A DNA stretch of 18,090 nt from Bacillota bacterium (GCA_017578085.1 PKQR01000033.1:1-18090); one strand, 5' to 3'. Shown: positions 1 through 7,051, counted from the first letter of the stretch. Notes: generated by a model not told the origin, from the letters alone. A program made the numbers and translations.

Positions 1-449
1 TTGCCAACTGGCCCTCGGCCGTGGCCGTGATTACGTGCCGGGGCACCGACGGGGAGCCGAAAGGGTTTACCGCCAGCTCCTTTGACCCGTTGTCCCTGGA
101 CCCGCCGCTGGTCTTGTTCACCCTGCATAAGAAGGCCGGCAGCCTGCCGCACTTTGAGGCGGCCGAAGGCTTTGGGGTTAACGCCCTGCGAGCGGGACAG
201 GAGGAGCTGTCCGCCCGGTTTGCGAGCCCCGAGCCGGACCGGTTCCGCGGGCTCAAGTACACCCTGGGACAGACGGGTGCGCCGCTTTTGGCCGACGCTT
301 GGGCGCGCCTCGACTGCCGGACCCGCCACCGCTACGACGGCGGCGACCACATCTTGTTTGTGGGCGAAATCATCGCGATGGAATTTGAACCTGATGCCGA
401 GCCGCTGGTGTATCACCGGCGGCGCTATCGCCGGGTGACGGACGCCTAG
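1..449 (+). CDS. Flavin reductase-like FMN-binding protein, 5' truncated
   Basis: The reading frame is open from base 3 to the TAG at 447-449, so the gene enters from the left edge and its true start is outside the window. The visible part (about 148 residues) begins with a stretch reading NWPSAVAVITC, followed by GFTASSFDPLSLDPPLVLF. That is the conserved flavin-binding core of the flavin reductase-like family (HpaC/FRP type), which binds FMN and often supplies reduced flavin to a monooxygenase or acts as a stand-alone NAD(P)H:flavin reductase. The C-terminal HILFVGEI segment is also typical. The GTG at 21 lies inside the conserved N-terminal strand and is unlikely to be the start. The partner is unknown because the upstream neighbours are not visible. 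Family assignment is secure; substrate and partner are not. Confidence 0.85.
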   Translation, partial: ANWPSAVAVITCRGTDGEPKGFTASSFDPLSLDPPLVLFTLHKKAGSLPHFEAAEGFGVNALRAGQEELSARFASPEPDRFRGLKYTLGQTGAPLLADAWARLDCRTRHRYDGGDHILFVGEIIAMEFEPDAEPLVYHRRRYRRVTDA

Positions 450-484
450 AGGGCGCCCGCCCCGGCGTGCGCAATTTCGCCCCC

Positions 485-525
485 CGCCCGGCGCTGTTCG
501 CCCTTGGGTGCCGGGCGTTGTCTGT
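485..525 (+). terminator. Probable terminator between convergent genes
   Basis: An 8-bp perfect inverted repeat, CGCCCGGC (485-492) and GCCGGGCG (510-517), encloses a 17-base loop and is followed by TTGTCTGT on the plus strand. It lies between the flavin reductase stop and the 3' end of the convergent diguanylate cyclase gene. The loop is long and the T tract is interrupted, so this is moderate evidence only. Confidence 0.45.
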
Positions 526-546
526 CCTCGCGCTCGGCGAAGGGGT

Positions 547-1671
547 TTAAGCTTCAGTTTGGCTTTGGGTAGAAGTGGGGACGGAAGGGTCGCTGCCGGG
601 CTCGAAACTGGCGGAGTGCAAGCTCGGCGTGTTGGCGATGCAAAAACCCCCGCCACCCTGATACTTGATCTGGTACATCGCGTAGTCCGCGGCGGCGAAC
701 AGGGCGTTGGCGCTGGTGCCGTCCTCGGGGTAGGCGGCCAGGCCGACGCTGATGGACAGGCGGATATCCCCCGGGAGCTTTAGCGACCGCACCTGGGTGC
801 ACAGCCGCCGGGCGACCACCGTCGCGTCCTGCTTTGTCGTCTGCGGCAGGATCAGGGCAAATTCGTCTCCGCCCACGCGGGCGCCGATGTCCATGGCCCG
901 GGAAGAGTTGGCGATGACGCGGGCGACGGCTTTGAGCGCTTCGTCACCCTGCAGGTGCCCGTATACGTCGTTGACCCGCTTGAAGTTGTCGATCTCGAGC
1001 ACCAGCAGGGACAGCGGATGGGAAAACCGCTGCGCCCGGGCCAGTTCCCGCTGGAGGTTTTCCCAGAAGGCCCGGTTGTTGGCCAAGCCCGTAAGCCCGT
1101 CGGTCAAGGCCAGGTGCTGGAGCTCCTCATAGCGCTGCGCCCGGTAGATGGCCAGGGCCGCCAGGGCGGCAAACCCCTCGAGCACTTCCTGCACTTCCCG
1201 GGGAAACGCGTCCAGTTCCCGGCTCTCTACGTCGAGGATGCCGACCAGCTGGCCGTCCAGGAACAACGGGACGGCAAACTCGGACCGCACGTCGGGTGAC
1301 GCCGCGATATAAAAGGGATCCACCGAGACGTCGGGAGCGTAGTAGGGCTGCCCCGTAGCGGCGACGTGGCTGACGATGCCCCGGCCCCCGCCGATGGGAA
1401 GCCGATACCGGCTGACAATCTCGGGGTCATACCCACGGTGCGCGGCGATGTACATGAAGTTTCCGCACTGGGACGGCAAGAGGACGCAACAGATGTCGTA
1501 GCCGAACAGCCGCTGCACCTGGGACAAGATCTCATCGAGGACAGAGTTCAAGTCCAGGGGCTTGAGCAGCTGCTTGGCGACGTTCACCAGCGCGGCAAAG
1601 GCCTGGTGCAAGACGGGCAAGGACGCCCCGTCGCTCCTGGGCAGATTGGTGCCCGTTCGGTCCACAAGCAC
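547..1671 (-). CDS. GAF-GGDEF diguanylate cyclase
   Basis: A 374-residue soluble signalling protein with no visible signal peptide or membrane segment. Residues about 36-175 form a GAF sensor domain (motif EFAVPLFLDGQLVGILDVES near 131-150), and residues about 185-345 form a GGDEF domain beginning DGLTGLANNR. The catalytic motif GGDEF is intact at 267-271, so conversion of two GTP to cyclic-di-GMP is expected. The product-inhibition I-site is also present: RAMD at 258-261, exactly five residues before GGDEF. The start is the GTG at 1669-1671, preceded on the minus strand by a purine-rich GGGAGGGG about ten bases upstream. It is a single-gene unit that faces the flavin reductase gene. The GAF ligand cannot be deduced. 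The C-terminal tail of about 30 residues is Ser/Thr/Pro-rich and probably disordered. Confidence 0.93.
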   Translation of the reverse strand: MLVDRTGTNLPRSDGASLPVLHQAFAALVNVAKQLLKPLDLNSVLDEILSQVQRLFGYDICCVLLPSQCGNFMYIAAHRGYDPEIVSRYRLPIGGGRGIVSHVAATGQPYYAPDVSVDPFYIAASPDVRSEFAVPLFLDGQLVGILDVESRELDAFPREVQEVLEGFAALAALAIYRAQRYEELQHLALTDGLTGLANNRAFWENLQRELARAQRFSHPLSLLVLEIDNFKRVNDVYGHLQGDEALKAVARVIANSSRAMDIGARVGGDEFALILPQTTKQDATVVARRLCTQVRSLKLPGDIRLSISVGLAAYPEDGTSANALFAAADYAMYQIKYQGGGGFCIANTPSLHSASFEPGSDPSVPTSTQSQTEA

Positions 1672-2074
1672 GCGGACCCACCCCTCCCCCCACTGACGGT
1701 GGGCACAATCATGCGAAAATTAGACGTCACATGCCGGTTTCCCTCTCGGGTTGGATGAAGTGAATAGGAGCGAATCAGTAAGGTGTGATTAGCTATGAAT
1801 ACTTTGCATCAATTTTGCTCTATTGGGCGGGATCCAACGGGAACATCCCAGCTGTGATCACGAGGTGGCGGTGGGACAGCGGAGCCCATGCGGCATAGGA
1901 TCGTCGTCCGCGGCTAAACTGGGGGCCAGTGCCTGCGCGAACGTCCCCGGCCGCACGGACACGGTGCGGGGATAAGCGGCTTCCTTACGGCAGGGCCCGA
2001 CGGGGAAGGATTCCGACGGTGGTTTCATGAAGCTAGCGCGGGAACGCGGATGCGTCAATTTGCGGCCTGTGCGG

Positions 2075-2103
2075 CCGTGCCGGAACGGGGCTGGCCGGCA
2101 CGG
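2075..2103 (+). promoter_or_regulatory. Perfect 9-bp hairpin just before the selenoprotein ribosome site
   Basis: CCGTGCCGG (2075-2083) pairs perfectly with CCGGCACGG (2095-2103) around an 11-base loop. The structure ends five bases before the Shine-Dalgarno sequence at 2109, in the presumed leader of the selenoprotein mRNA. There is no T tract, so it is not an ordinary terminator. A translational control hairpin or a protein-binding operator are both possible; the function is inference. Confidence 0.4.
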
Positions 2104-2108
2104 GGCCC

Positions 2109-2115
2109 AGGAGGG
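2109..2115 (+). promoter_or_regulatory. Ribosome binding site fixing the GTG start of the selenoprotein
   Basis: AGGAGGG at 2109-2115 stands seven bases before GTG 2123-2125. This is an ideal Shine-Dalgarno match in front of a start in the frame that contains the in-frame UGA, and it gives a protein beginning exactly where Spx/ArsC proteins begin. It argues that the frame upstream of the UGA is translated. Confidence 0.85.
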
Positions 2116-2122
2116 ATGCGCC

Positions 2123-2476
2123 GTGGCGGAAGTGACCCTTTACCACTATCCCAGCTGAACCTCCTGTCGCAAAGCCCGGCAGTTGCTGGGCGAGCTGGGG
2201 GCACGTGTGGCAGAGCGCCGCTTTTTCACCGACCTTCCCACCGAGGACGAGGTCCGCCGTTTGGCCAGTCTTTTGCCCGGCGGCGTGCACGATCTCGTCT
2301 CCACCCGCAGCCGCCGTTTCAAGGAGCTGGGCCTCGCGGAGAAGCAGCTCACCGAAGACGAATGGGTTGCTCTCTTGGCCCGCGAACCCGGCCTCTGGCG
2401 CCGGCCCATCGCCGTCAAGGGCCGCCAGGTCGTGATCGGCTGGGACGAACAGGCCCTGCGGGAGCTCTTGTCTTGA
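2123..2476 (+). CDS. Spx/ArsC-family selenoprotein (in-frame UGA at codon 12 read as selenocysteine)
   Basis: GTG 2123 to TGA 2474-2476 encodes 117 residues if the TGA at 2156-2158 is read as selenocysteine. The N-terminus reads MAEVTLYHYPS-U-TSCRKAR. Codon 12 sits where the first cysteine of the CxxC switch lies in Spx (PSCTSCRKAR in Bacillus) and where catalytic Cys12 lies in plasmid R773 ArsC; Cys15 is the partner. Spx hallmarks continue: a glycine at 54 matching the RNA-polymerase-contact Gly52 of Spx, STRS at 60-63, PGLWRRP at 89-95 and a VIGWDE strand near the end. The C-terminal tail of Spx, about 15 residues, is missing. The frame is intact on both sides of the UGA, with a strong ribosome site before it and a SECIS-like hairpin after it. 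It could be a redox-sensing regulator or a reductase (arsenate or disulfide). Alternatives are a nonsense mutation or a sequencing error, which the hairpin and the active-site position make unlikely. A SelA/SelB/SelD system elsewhere in the genome is predicted. Confidence 0.87.
2174..2191 (+). promoter_or_regulatory. Putative bacterial SECIS hairpin
   Basis: The 18 bases form a hairpin: GCCCGGC (2174-2180), loop AGUU (2181-2184), GCUGGGC (2185-2191), seven pairs with one G-U wobble. The stem begins 15 bases and the loop 22 bases after the UGA at 2156-2158. Bacterial SECIS elements, such as that of E. coli fdhF, lie within the coding region just 3' of the UGA and present a small loop containing G and U for SelB. 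The spacing and loop content fit. The fold was done by eye. Confidence 0.75.
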
Positions 2477-2508
2477 GGTTCCTGTCGCAGAATCAGGTCC
2501 TGGCCGCG

Positions 2509-2540
2509 GAGGGGCCGCGACCGCGCGGCCCCTCTTGTCT
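2509..2540 (+). terminator. Rho-independent terminator after the selenoprotein gene
   Basis: GAGGGGCCGC (2509-2518) pairs perfectly with GCGGCCCCTC (2525-2534) around a six-base loop, followed by TTGTCT. It lies 33 bases after the stop codon and separates the selenoprotein gene from tpx, so tpx probably has its own promoter in 2540-2630. Confidence 0.75.
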
Positions 2541-2641
2541 CGGGAAGGAATCCCTCCTACTCCGGTGGAAACACTGTGGGTGCGTGCCGCTGGGAACCTG
2601 TACCTTGCGGACCCAATACTGCCATCAGGGAGGGACAGAGC

Positions 2642-3139
2642 GTGGGCCAGGTTATCTTTGGGGGCAAGCCCGTTGAGCTGGCCGGGACCCCGGTTGAGGT
2701 GGGCCAGGAAGCGCCCGATTTCACCGTGATCGCCAATGACCTTTCGGAGTTTCGCTTCCGTGACACGTCGGGGGTGCGGCTGATCGCGTCGGTCCCGTCG
2801 CTGGACACGGGCGTCTGCAGCGCCGAAACCCGGCGTTTCAACGAGGAAGCCGCGAAGCTCGGCAACGTGCAGGTGCTGGTCATCAGCATGGACCTGCCCT
2901 TTGCCCAGAGGCGCTGGTGCGCCGCGGAAGGCATCGACAGGGTGAAGACGCTCTCGGACCACCGGGACGCGTCCTTTGGCCTCAACTACGGTGTGCTCAT
3001 CAAGGACAAGCGCCTGCTGGCCCGGGCCATCTTTGTGGTGGATTCCAACAACAAGATCACCTACAAAGAGATTGTGCCCGTGGTGAGCGATCACCCCAAC
3101 TACGAGGCGGCCCTGGAAGCGGCCCGGGCGGCCAAGTAG
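2642..3139 (+). CDS. tpx: Thiol peroxidase Tpx (atypical 2-Cys peroxiredoxin)
   Basis: This 165-residue protein has the Tpx length and layout. It reduces hydrogen peroxide and organic (preferentially lipid) hydroperoxides in the cytoplasm using thioredoxin. The peroxidatic cysteine is C59 in PSLDTGVC with the conserved T56. The resolving cysteine is C93 in LPFAQRRWC, 34 residues later, as in E. coli Tpx (C61/C95). The start is GTG 2642, which has GGGAGGG seven bases upstream and gives the usual N-terminus VIFGGKPVELAGTP; an upstream GTG in the same frame lacks such a site and would add an unrelated extension. It follows the Spx-like selenoprotein in the same direction but behind a terminator. 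Spx controls thiol-stress genes in Bacillus, so a functional link is plausible, but it is inference. Confidence 0.96.
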   Translation: MGQVIFGGKPVELAGTPVEVGQEAPDFTVIANDLSEFRFRDTSGVRLIASVPSLDTGVCSAETRRFNEEAAKLGNVQVLVISMDLPFAQRRWCAAEGIDRVKTLSDHRDASFGLNYGVLIKDKRLLARAIFVVDSNNKITYKEIVPVVSDHPNYEAALEAARAAK

Positions 3140-3151
3140 CGCCAGACAAGG

Positions 3152-3185
3152 CAGGGGCAGGTCGCAAAGACCTGCCCCTGTTGCC
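3152..3185. terminator. Strong bidirectional terminator between tpx and the YitT gene
   Basis: CAGGGGCAGGTC (3152-3163) and GACCTGCCCCTG (3169-3180) form a perfect 12-bp stem with the loop GCAAA, followed by TTGCC on the plus strand. It sits between convergent genes and could stop transcription from both sides, although the T tracts are short. Confidence 0.8.
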
Positions 3186-3225
3186 ATCCAACGGGCTTGG
3201 CGAGGCCGCGGCGCACCGGCATCGC

Positions 3226-4140
3226 TCAGGACAAGCGCCGGAACCCTTCGCCCAGCGCTTCGTGGACGTCGTAGATGACGACGAACGCGTTGGGATCCGT
3301 GCGGCGCACGAGTTGCTTGAGGCGGCCCACCTCGTCCCGGGAGACGATGACCAGGAGAATGTCCCGGTCCCGCCCGGTGTAAAGGCCGCGGCCCTGCAGC
3401 GCAGTGGCGCCCCGATTGAGCTCGTGCAGCACCAGGTCGCTGATCCGCTCCGGTACGTCGGAGACGATGATGGCCGCCTTCGCGTAGGGCGTGCCTTCCT
3501 CCAACAGGTCCACGACCCGCATGGTGACGAATACCGACAGGAGGGCGTACAAAGCCAGCTCGGGGCCGAAGGCGAGGCCCGCGGCCAAGATGACGAGGCC
3601 ATCCGCCAACAGCATGGCCCGGCCCGTGCCGATGCGCAGGTAGTGGTGGATGAGGCGAGCGCCTAGGGCCGTCCCCCCTGTGGAGCCGCCAAAGCGGTAG
3701 GTGATGCCTACGCCGATGCCGACCAGTACCCCACCGTAGATGGCGGCCAGCACCGGGTCATGGGTCAGTGGCTGCAGGTAGGGGGCGAGCCCGTCGGTGA
3801 GGACGGAGAGCGCCACAAAGCCAAAGATGCTGCGGGCCCCGGCGGCCACGCCCAGCACCTGCGCAGCCAGGGCGAATAAAGGAATGTTGATGGCCAGCAT
3901 GGTGGCGCCTACGGGGACGTTAAACAGGTGGTAGATCACCACCGCCAAGCCGCTCACGCCGCCTGCCGCCAGCCGGTTGGGCACCAGAAACCAGTTGAGG
4001 CCGAGGGCCACCAGCGTGACGCCGATGGTGATGCCGGCGTAGGCGGCCAGGAGCGCCCGCATGGCGGGCAAGTTGCGCCGCCACCAGCCTGGGCTGGCGC
4101 CCGATCCTCGCTTGCCTCCGGCTTCCATGGGTTGCGTCAT
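3226..4140 (-). CDS. YitT family integral membrane protein with C-terminal DUF2179 domain
   Basis: A 304-residue protein with a short basic N-terminus, then about five or six hydrophobic segments (residues about 25-215) containing the glycine-rich motif ITYRFGGSTGGTALGARLI typical of the YitT/DUF161 family. A soluble DUF2179 domain follows at about 225-300, including YTGRDRDILLVIVSRDEV. The family is common in Bacillota and its molecular function is not established; transport has been suggested. The start is ATG 4138-4140, supported by GGAGGG seven bases upstream on the minus strand. A longer open frame upstream lacks a ribosome site and would run into the acylphosphatase gene. It is divergent from acylphosphatase across about 90 bases that must hold both promoters; TATACT near 4204-4209 on the minus strand is one candidate -10. 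Confidence 0.92.
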   Translation of the reverse strand: MTQPMEAGGKRGSGASPGWWRRNLPAMRALLAAYAGITIGVTLVALGLNWFLVPNRLAAGGVSGLAVVIYHLFNVPVGATMLAINIPLFALAAQVLGVAAGARSIFGFVALSVLTDGLAPYLQPLTHDPVLAAIYGGVLVGIGVGITYRFGGSTGGTALGARLIHHYLRIGTGRAMLLADGLVILAAGLAFGPELALYALLSVFVTMRVVDLLEEGTPYAKAAIIVSDVPERISDLVLHELNRGATALQGRGLYTGRDRDILLVIVSRDEVGRLKQLVRRTDPNAFVVIYDVHEALGEGFRRLS

Positions 4141-4231
4141 GCAGTTGCCCTCCGGGCTCGCTGGCGGAGAAAACGAATCGGCATCCAGCACGACTTCCTT
4201 CCAGTATAGGGCAAGGGAGGGGGACGAGGCA

Positions 4232-4540
4232 ATGCACGACCATTTCCCGGCAGAAACGCAACACATCGCCCGGCGGGCGTGGCGGGTGCGGGGCCGCGTG
4301 CAGGGCGTCGGCTTCCGGGCCTTTGTGCAGCGGCACGGGCGGGCCTTGGGCTTGGTGGGGTGGGCGCGCAACCTGCCGGACGGCTCGGTGGAAGTGGTGG
4401 CCGAGGGCGCGCCCGAAACCCTGGCGCTCTTGCGGGACTACCTCCAGCAGGGCCCCCGTTGGGCCGTGGTGACGGCGGTGGAAGAGATCCCGCCGCCAGC
4501 TGATCTCGGGCACGCCCGGCACGATTTCGTCATCCGCTGA
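4232..4540 (+). CDS. acyP: Acylphosphatase
   Basis: A 102-residue small cytoplasmic enzyme that hydrolyses carboxyl-phosphate bonds of acylphosphates. The family signature GRVQGVGFR is present at 21-29 with the catalytic arginine R29, and GWARNLPDGSVEVVAEG carries the catalytic asparagine N47. The 18-residue spacing matches the classic enzyme (Arg23/Asn41). The start is ATG 4232, with a GGGAGGGGG purine tract ending eight bases upstream. The first 15 residues precede the acylphosphatase fold and are a little longer than usual. It ends 19 bases before the 3' end of the convergent aldehyde dehydrogenase gene; no clear terminator is visible between them. Confidence 0.95.
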   Translation: MHDHFPAETQHIARRAWRVRGRVQGVGFRAFVQRHGRALGLVGWARNLPDGSVEVVAEGAPETLALLRDYLQQGPRWAVVTAVEEIPPPADLGHARHDFVIR

Positions 4541-4559
4541 CGAGTCCCAGTCAACGCGG

Positions 4560-6986
4560 CTACTCCCCGTACGGGATCCAGATGTTCTTGATCTGGGTCG
4601 CGGCCCGGAGGAACTCCTGGCCCGCGCCCTGCTCGCGGTCAAACCAATCCCGCGGCCGGCCGTAGTTGACCCAGGTGCGCTTGAGGCTGCCGGCGGATGC
4701 CCGCTCGACCATGGCGCTCCCCTCCGCGGTGCCGAAGTACCAGACCGCGTCCACGTCGTAATGCTCGGCCAGCACCCGCACGAGAGCGTCTCGGGCGCCC
4801 GTGACGATGTTGATGACACCGCCGGGCACGTCGGAGGTGTCAAACACCTGGTAGAGGTCGGTGGCGGCCAGGGGCCACCGCTCCGACGGCACCACCACCA
4901 CGCTGTTGCCCATGGCGATGGCCGGTGCGACCAGGGACACGAAAGCCAGCAAGGGGCATTCGTCGGGGCAGCCGATGCCGATGACGCCGATGGGCTCAGG
5001 GATGGCCAGGGTGATATGGCGCTGCAGGGTGCGATGGACCATACCGTCGTACTTGTCCGCCCAGGCGGCGTACGCAAACCACCGCTCGATGGCAGCGTCC
5101 ACTTCCCGCAAGCTGCTGGCCGCGTCCTGCCCGGTCATGGCGGCAAGGCGCGCCGCGAACTCATCCCGCCGGAGACTGAGGTTTTCGGCGATGTAATACA
5201 GCACCTGGGCCCGCTGGTGGCCGGACATGTGCCGCCATGCGCCGGCTTTGCGAGCAGCTTCGACCGCATTGCGGATGTCCTTCCGGTTGCCCTCGCCCAC
5301 TTCGCCCACGACCCGCCCGTCGGGTCCCAGGACATGGCGGGAATAGGGGGCGTCGGGCCGCACCTGCTGGCCGCCGATATACATCTTGGGCGAGCGGTCG
5401 ATGTCGGGGACACGGACGACGATGGGAACGGCGCCGCCGGCATGGTTTACGGCGGCCGCCGGGGACGGGCCGGGCTCGGTGACGGCGCTAGCGTCCGGTG
5501 CAGCGGTTCCGGCAGCCCGCTGCCAGCGCGGGCGCAGGTACTCCCACATCCCTTCCCGGCCGCCCTCGCGCCCGAAGCCGCTTTCCTTGTAACCGCCGAA
5601 GCCTGCGGCCGCGTCGAAGAGGTTGGTCGAGTTGATCCACACGACGCCGGCCTTCAGCTGCGCGGCCACATCCAGCGCCAGGTTGATGTTTTCCGTCCAG
5701 ATGCTGGCTGCGAGGCCATAGACGGTGTTGTTGGCCAGCTCGACCGCCTCCGCCGGCGTGCGGAAGCTCATCGCGGCCAGCACCGGCCCGAAGATCTCCA
5801 CCTGGGCGACGGTGGACGCGGGGGCCACGTTGGTCAGCAGCGTCGGCGGGTAAAACCAGCCGTCCTTGGGGCACGACCAGGACGGTTGCCACACGGTGGC
5901 GCCTTCCTCTTGCCCCCTGCGCACCAAGTCCTCGATGCGCTTAAGCTGCACCGGGGCGACGATGGCCCCGATGTCGACGCTCTTGTCCAAGGGGTTGCCG
6001 ACCCGCAAGGTTTCCATGCGCCGCCGCAGTTTGGCCAGGAACGCCTCCTCGATGCTCTCCTGCACCAACAGGCGCGAGCCTGCGCAGCACACCTGGCCCT
6101 GGTTGAACCAGATGGCGTCCACGACGCCCTCTACCGCGCTGTCTAAGTCCGCGTCGTCAAAGACGATAAAGGGCGACTTGCCGCCGAGCTCGAGGGTGAG
6201 CGCCTTGCCGCTGCCCGCCGTGCGCTCGCGGATGAGGCGGCCCACCTCGGTGGAGCCGGTAAAGGCGATCTTGTCGACGTCCGGGTGGCGCACAATGAGC
6301 TCGCCGACCGCGCCGTCGCCGGTGACGATGTTGACGACGCCCGGCGGCAGACCCACTTCCTGGCAGAGCTCGGCGAAGTAGAGCGCCGTCAGGGGCGTGT
6401 ACTCGGCGGGCTTGAGGACCACGGTGCATCCTGCGGCCAAGGCCGGGGCGATCTTCCACGCCAGCATCAACAAGGGAAAATTCCAGGGGATGATCTGGCC
6501 CACGACCCCGACGGGTTCATACCCCGGGAATTCCGTCTCCAACAGTTGCGCCCAGCCCGCGTGGTGGTAGAAGTGGCGGGCGACCAAGGGGATGTCGATG
6601 TCCCGGGTTTCCCGGATGGGCTTGCCGTTGTCCAGCGTCTCCAGCACCGCGAGAAACCGGGCGTGCTTTTGCACCTGCCGCGCCAGGGCGTACAGGTACC
6701 GCGCCCGCACGTGCCCTGGCAATGCCGCCCAGCCGGGTAAGGCTTCCCGCGCGGCGGCCACGGCGTCGTCCACGTCTTCCGGGCGAGCCTGGACCACTGT
6801 GGCCAGGGTTTCACCGGTGGCGGGATTCACCGTGGCAAACGTCCCGGCGTCCGAGGGCTTGCGCCATTGGCCGTTGATGAACAGGCCGAAGCCGTCCTTA
6901 TGCTGAGCCAGCCACTGGCGGACGGGCCCGTCGCTCTCCGGCGCAGGCCCGTATTCCATCGTCTCCAGGATGCGGCCAATCTCCAT
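4560..6986 (-). CDS. Double-domain aldehyde dehydrogenase (ALDH16-like)
   Basis: An 808-residue protein with two fused aldehyde dehydrogenase domains. The N-terminal domain (about 35-490) has the full catalytic set: PWN with N169, K192, the general base in LELGGK (E266), nucleophile C300 in GQVCCAGSR and EIFGPV at 398-403. After an Ala/Pro-rich linker (about 490-525), the second domain (about 530-808) keeps ALDH-like segments such as EPIGVIGIG and PGGVINIVTG. It lacks the ELGGK glutamate and the GQxC cysteine, so it should be catalytically dead. This arrangement is that of the ALDH16 family, in which the second domain is thought to be structural. It follows deoC by 65 bases on the same strand and would oxidise the acetaldehyde that DeoC releases (inference). 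The start is ATG 6984-6986 with a GAGGCGAGG stretch upstream; ATG 7019 is in frame but has no ribosome site. Confidence 0.92.
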   Translation of the reverse strand: MEIGRILETMEYGPAPESDGPVRQWLAQHKDGFGLFINGQWRKPSDAGTFATVNPATGETLATVVQARPEDVDDAVAAAREALPGWAALPGHVRARYLYALARQVQKHARFLAVLETLDNGKPIRETRDIDIPLVARHFYHHAGWAQLLETEFPGYEPVGVVGQIIPWNFPLLMLAWKIAPALAAGCTVVLKPAEYTPLTALYFAELCQEVGLPPGVVNIVTGDGAVGELIVRHPDVDKIAFTGSTEVGRLIRERTAGSGKALTLELGGKSPFIVFDDADLDSAVEGVVDAIWFNQGQVCCAGSRLLVQESIEEAFLAKLRRRMETLRVGNPLDKSVDIGAIVAPVQLKRIEDLVRRGQEEGATVWQPSWSCPKDGWFYPPTLLTNVAPASTVAQVEIFGPVLAAMSFRTPAEAVELANNTVYGLAASIWTENINLALDVAAQLKAGVVWINSTNLFDAAAGFGGYKESGFGREGGREGMWEYLRPRWQRAAGTAAPDASAVTEPGPSPAAAVNHAGGAVPIVVRVPDIDRSPKMYIGGQQVRPDAPYSRHVLGPDGRVVGEVGEGNRKDIRNAVEAARKAGAWRHMSGHQRAQVLYYIAENLSLRRDEFAARLAAMTGQDAASSLREVDAAIERWFAYAAWADKYDGMVHRTLQRHITLAIPEPIGVIGIGCPDECPLLAFVSLVAPAIAMGNSVVVVPSERWPLAATDLYQVFDTSDVPGGVINIVTGARDALVRVLAEHYDVDAVWYFGTAEGSAMVERASAGSLKRTWVNYGRPRDWFDREQGAGQEFLRAATQIKNIWIPYGE

Positions 6987-7051
6987 AGGCCTCGCCTCGC
7001 TTTCCGCTGGGTGTCTCATGGGTGCCTGTTCGCGGTCGCGGCCGTGTGCCT

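Larger units (their letters stand above)
1672..2122. other. Divergent intergenic region with an AT-rich island
   Basis: This 451-base gap separates the minus-strand cyclase gene from the plus-strand selenoprotein gene. Bases about 1705-1835 are markedly AT-rich compared with everything around them and probably hold the divergent promoters, although I could not fix convincing -35/-10 pairs. The rest (about 1860-2110) is GC-rich with several short inverted repeats, for example CCGCAC (1951-1956) with GTGCGG (1964-1969). No open frame here has a family resemblance or a good ribosome site. I looked for a tRNA-Sec, cobalamin, FMN, ydaO, T-box or GEMM pattern and recognised none. Confidence 0.5.

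Noticed and set aside
1858..2110. A riboswitch or tRNA-Sec in the selenoprotein leader
   Set aside because: There are several short stems, but no conserved core of a known riboswitch and no UCA anticodon loop of the required form.
2183..2476. A 97-codon gene starting at TTG 2183
   Set aside because: It would begin inside the second helix of the Spx fold, has no ribosome site and loses the active site. The frame continues upstream through the UGA to a well-placed GTG.
2050..2676. A 208-codon plus-strand frame overlapping the selenoprotein and tpx
   Set aside because: The composition is Arg/Gly/Pro-rich nonsense, it has no ribosome site, and it runs through a terminator into tpx in another frame.
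2033..3187. A 384-codon minus-strand frame opposite the selenoprotein and tpx
   Set aside because: It is an antisense shadow that crosses two terminators and has no recognisable domain or ribosome site.
4761..6146. A 461-codon plus-strand frame opposite the aldehyde dehydrogenase
   Set aside because: It is an antisense shadow of a high-GC gene, with His/Gly/Arg-rich composition, no ribosome site and no domain.
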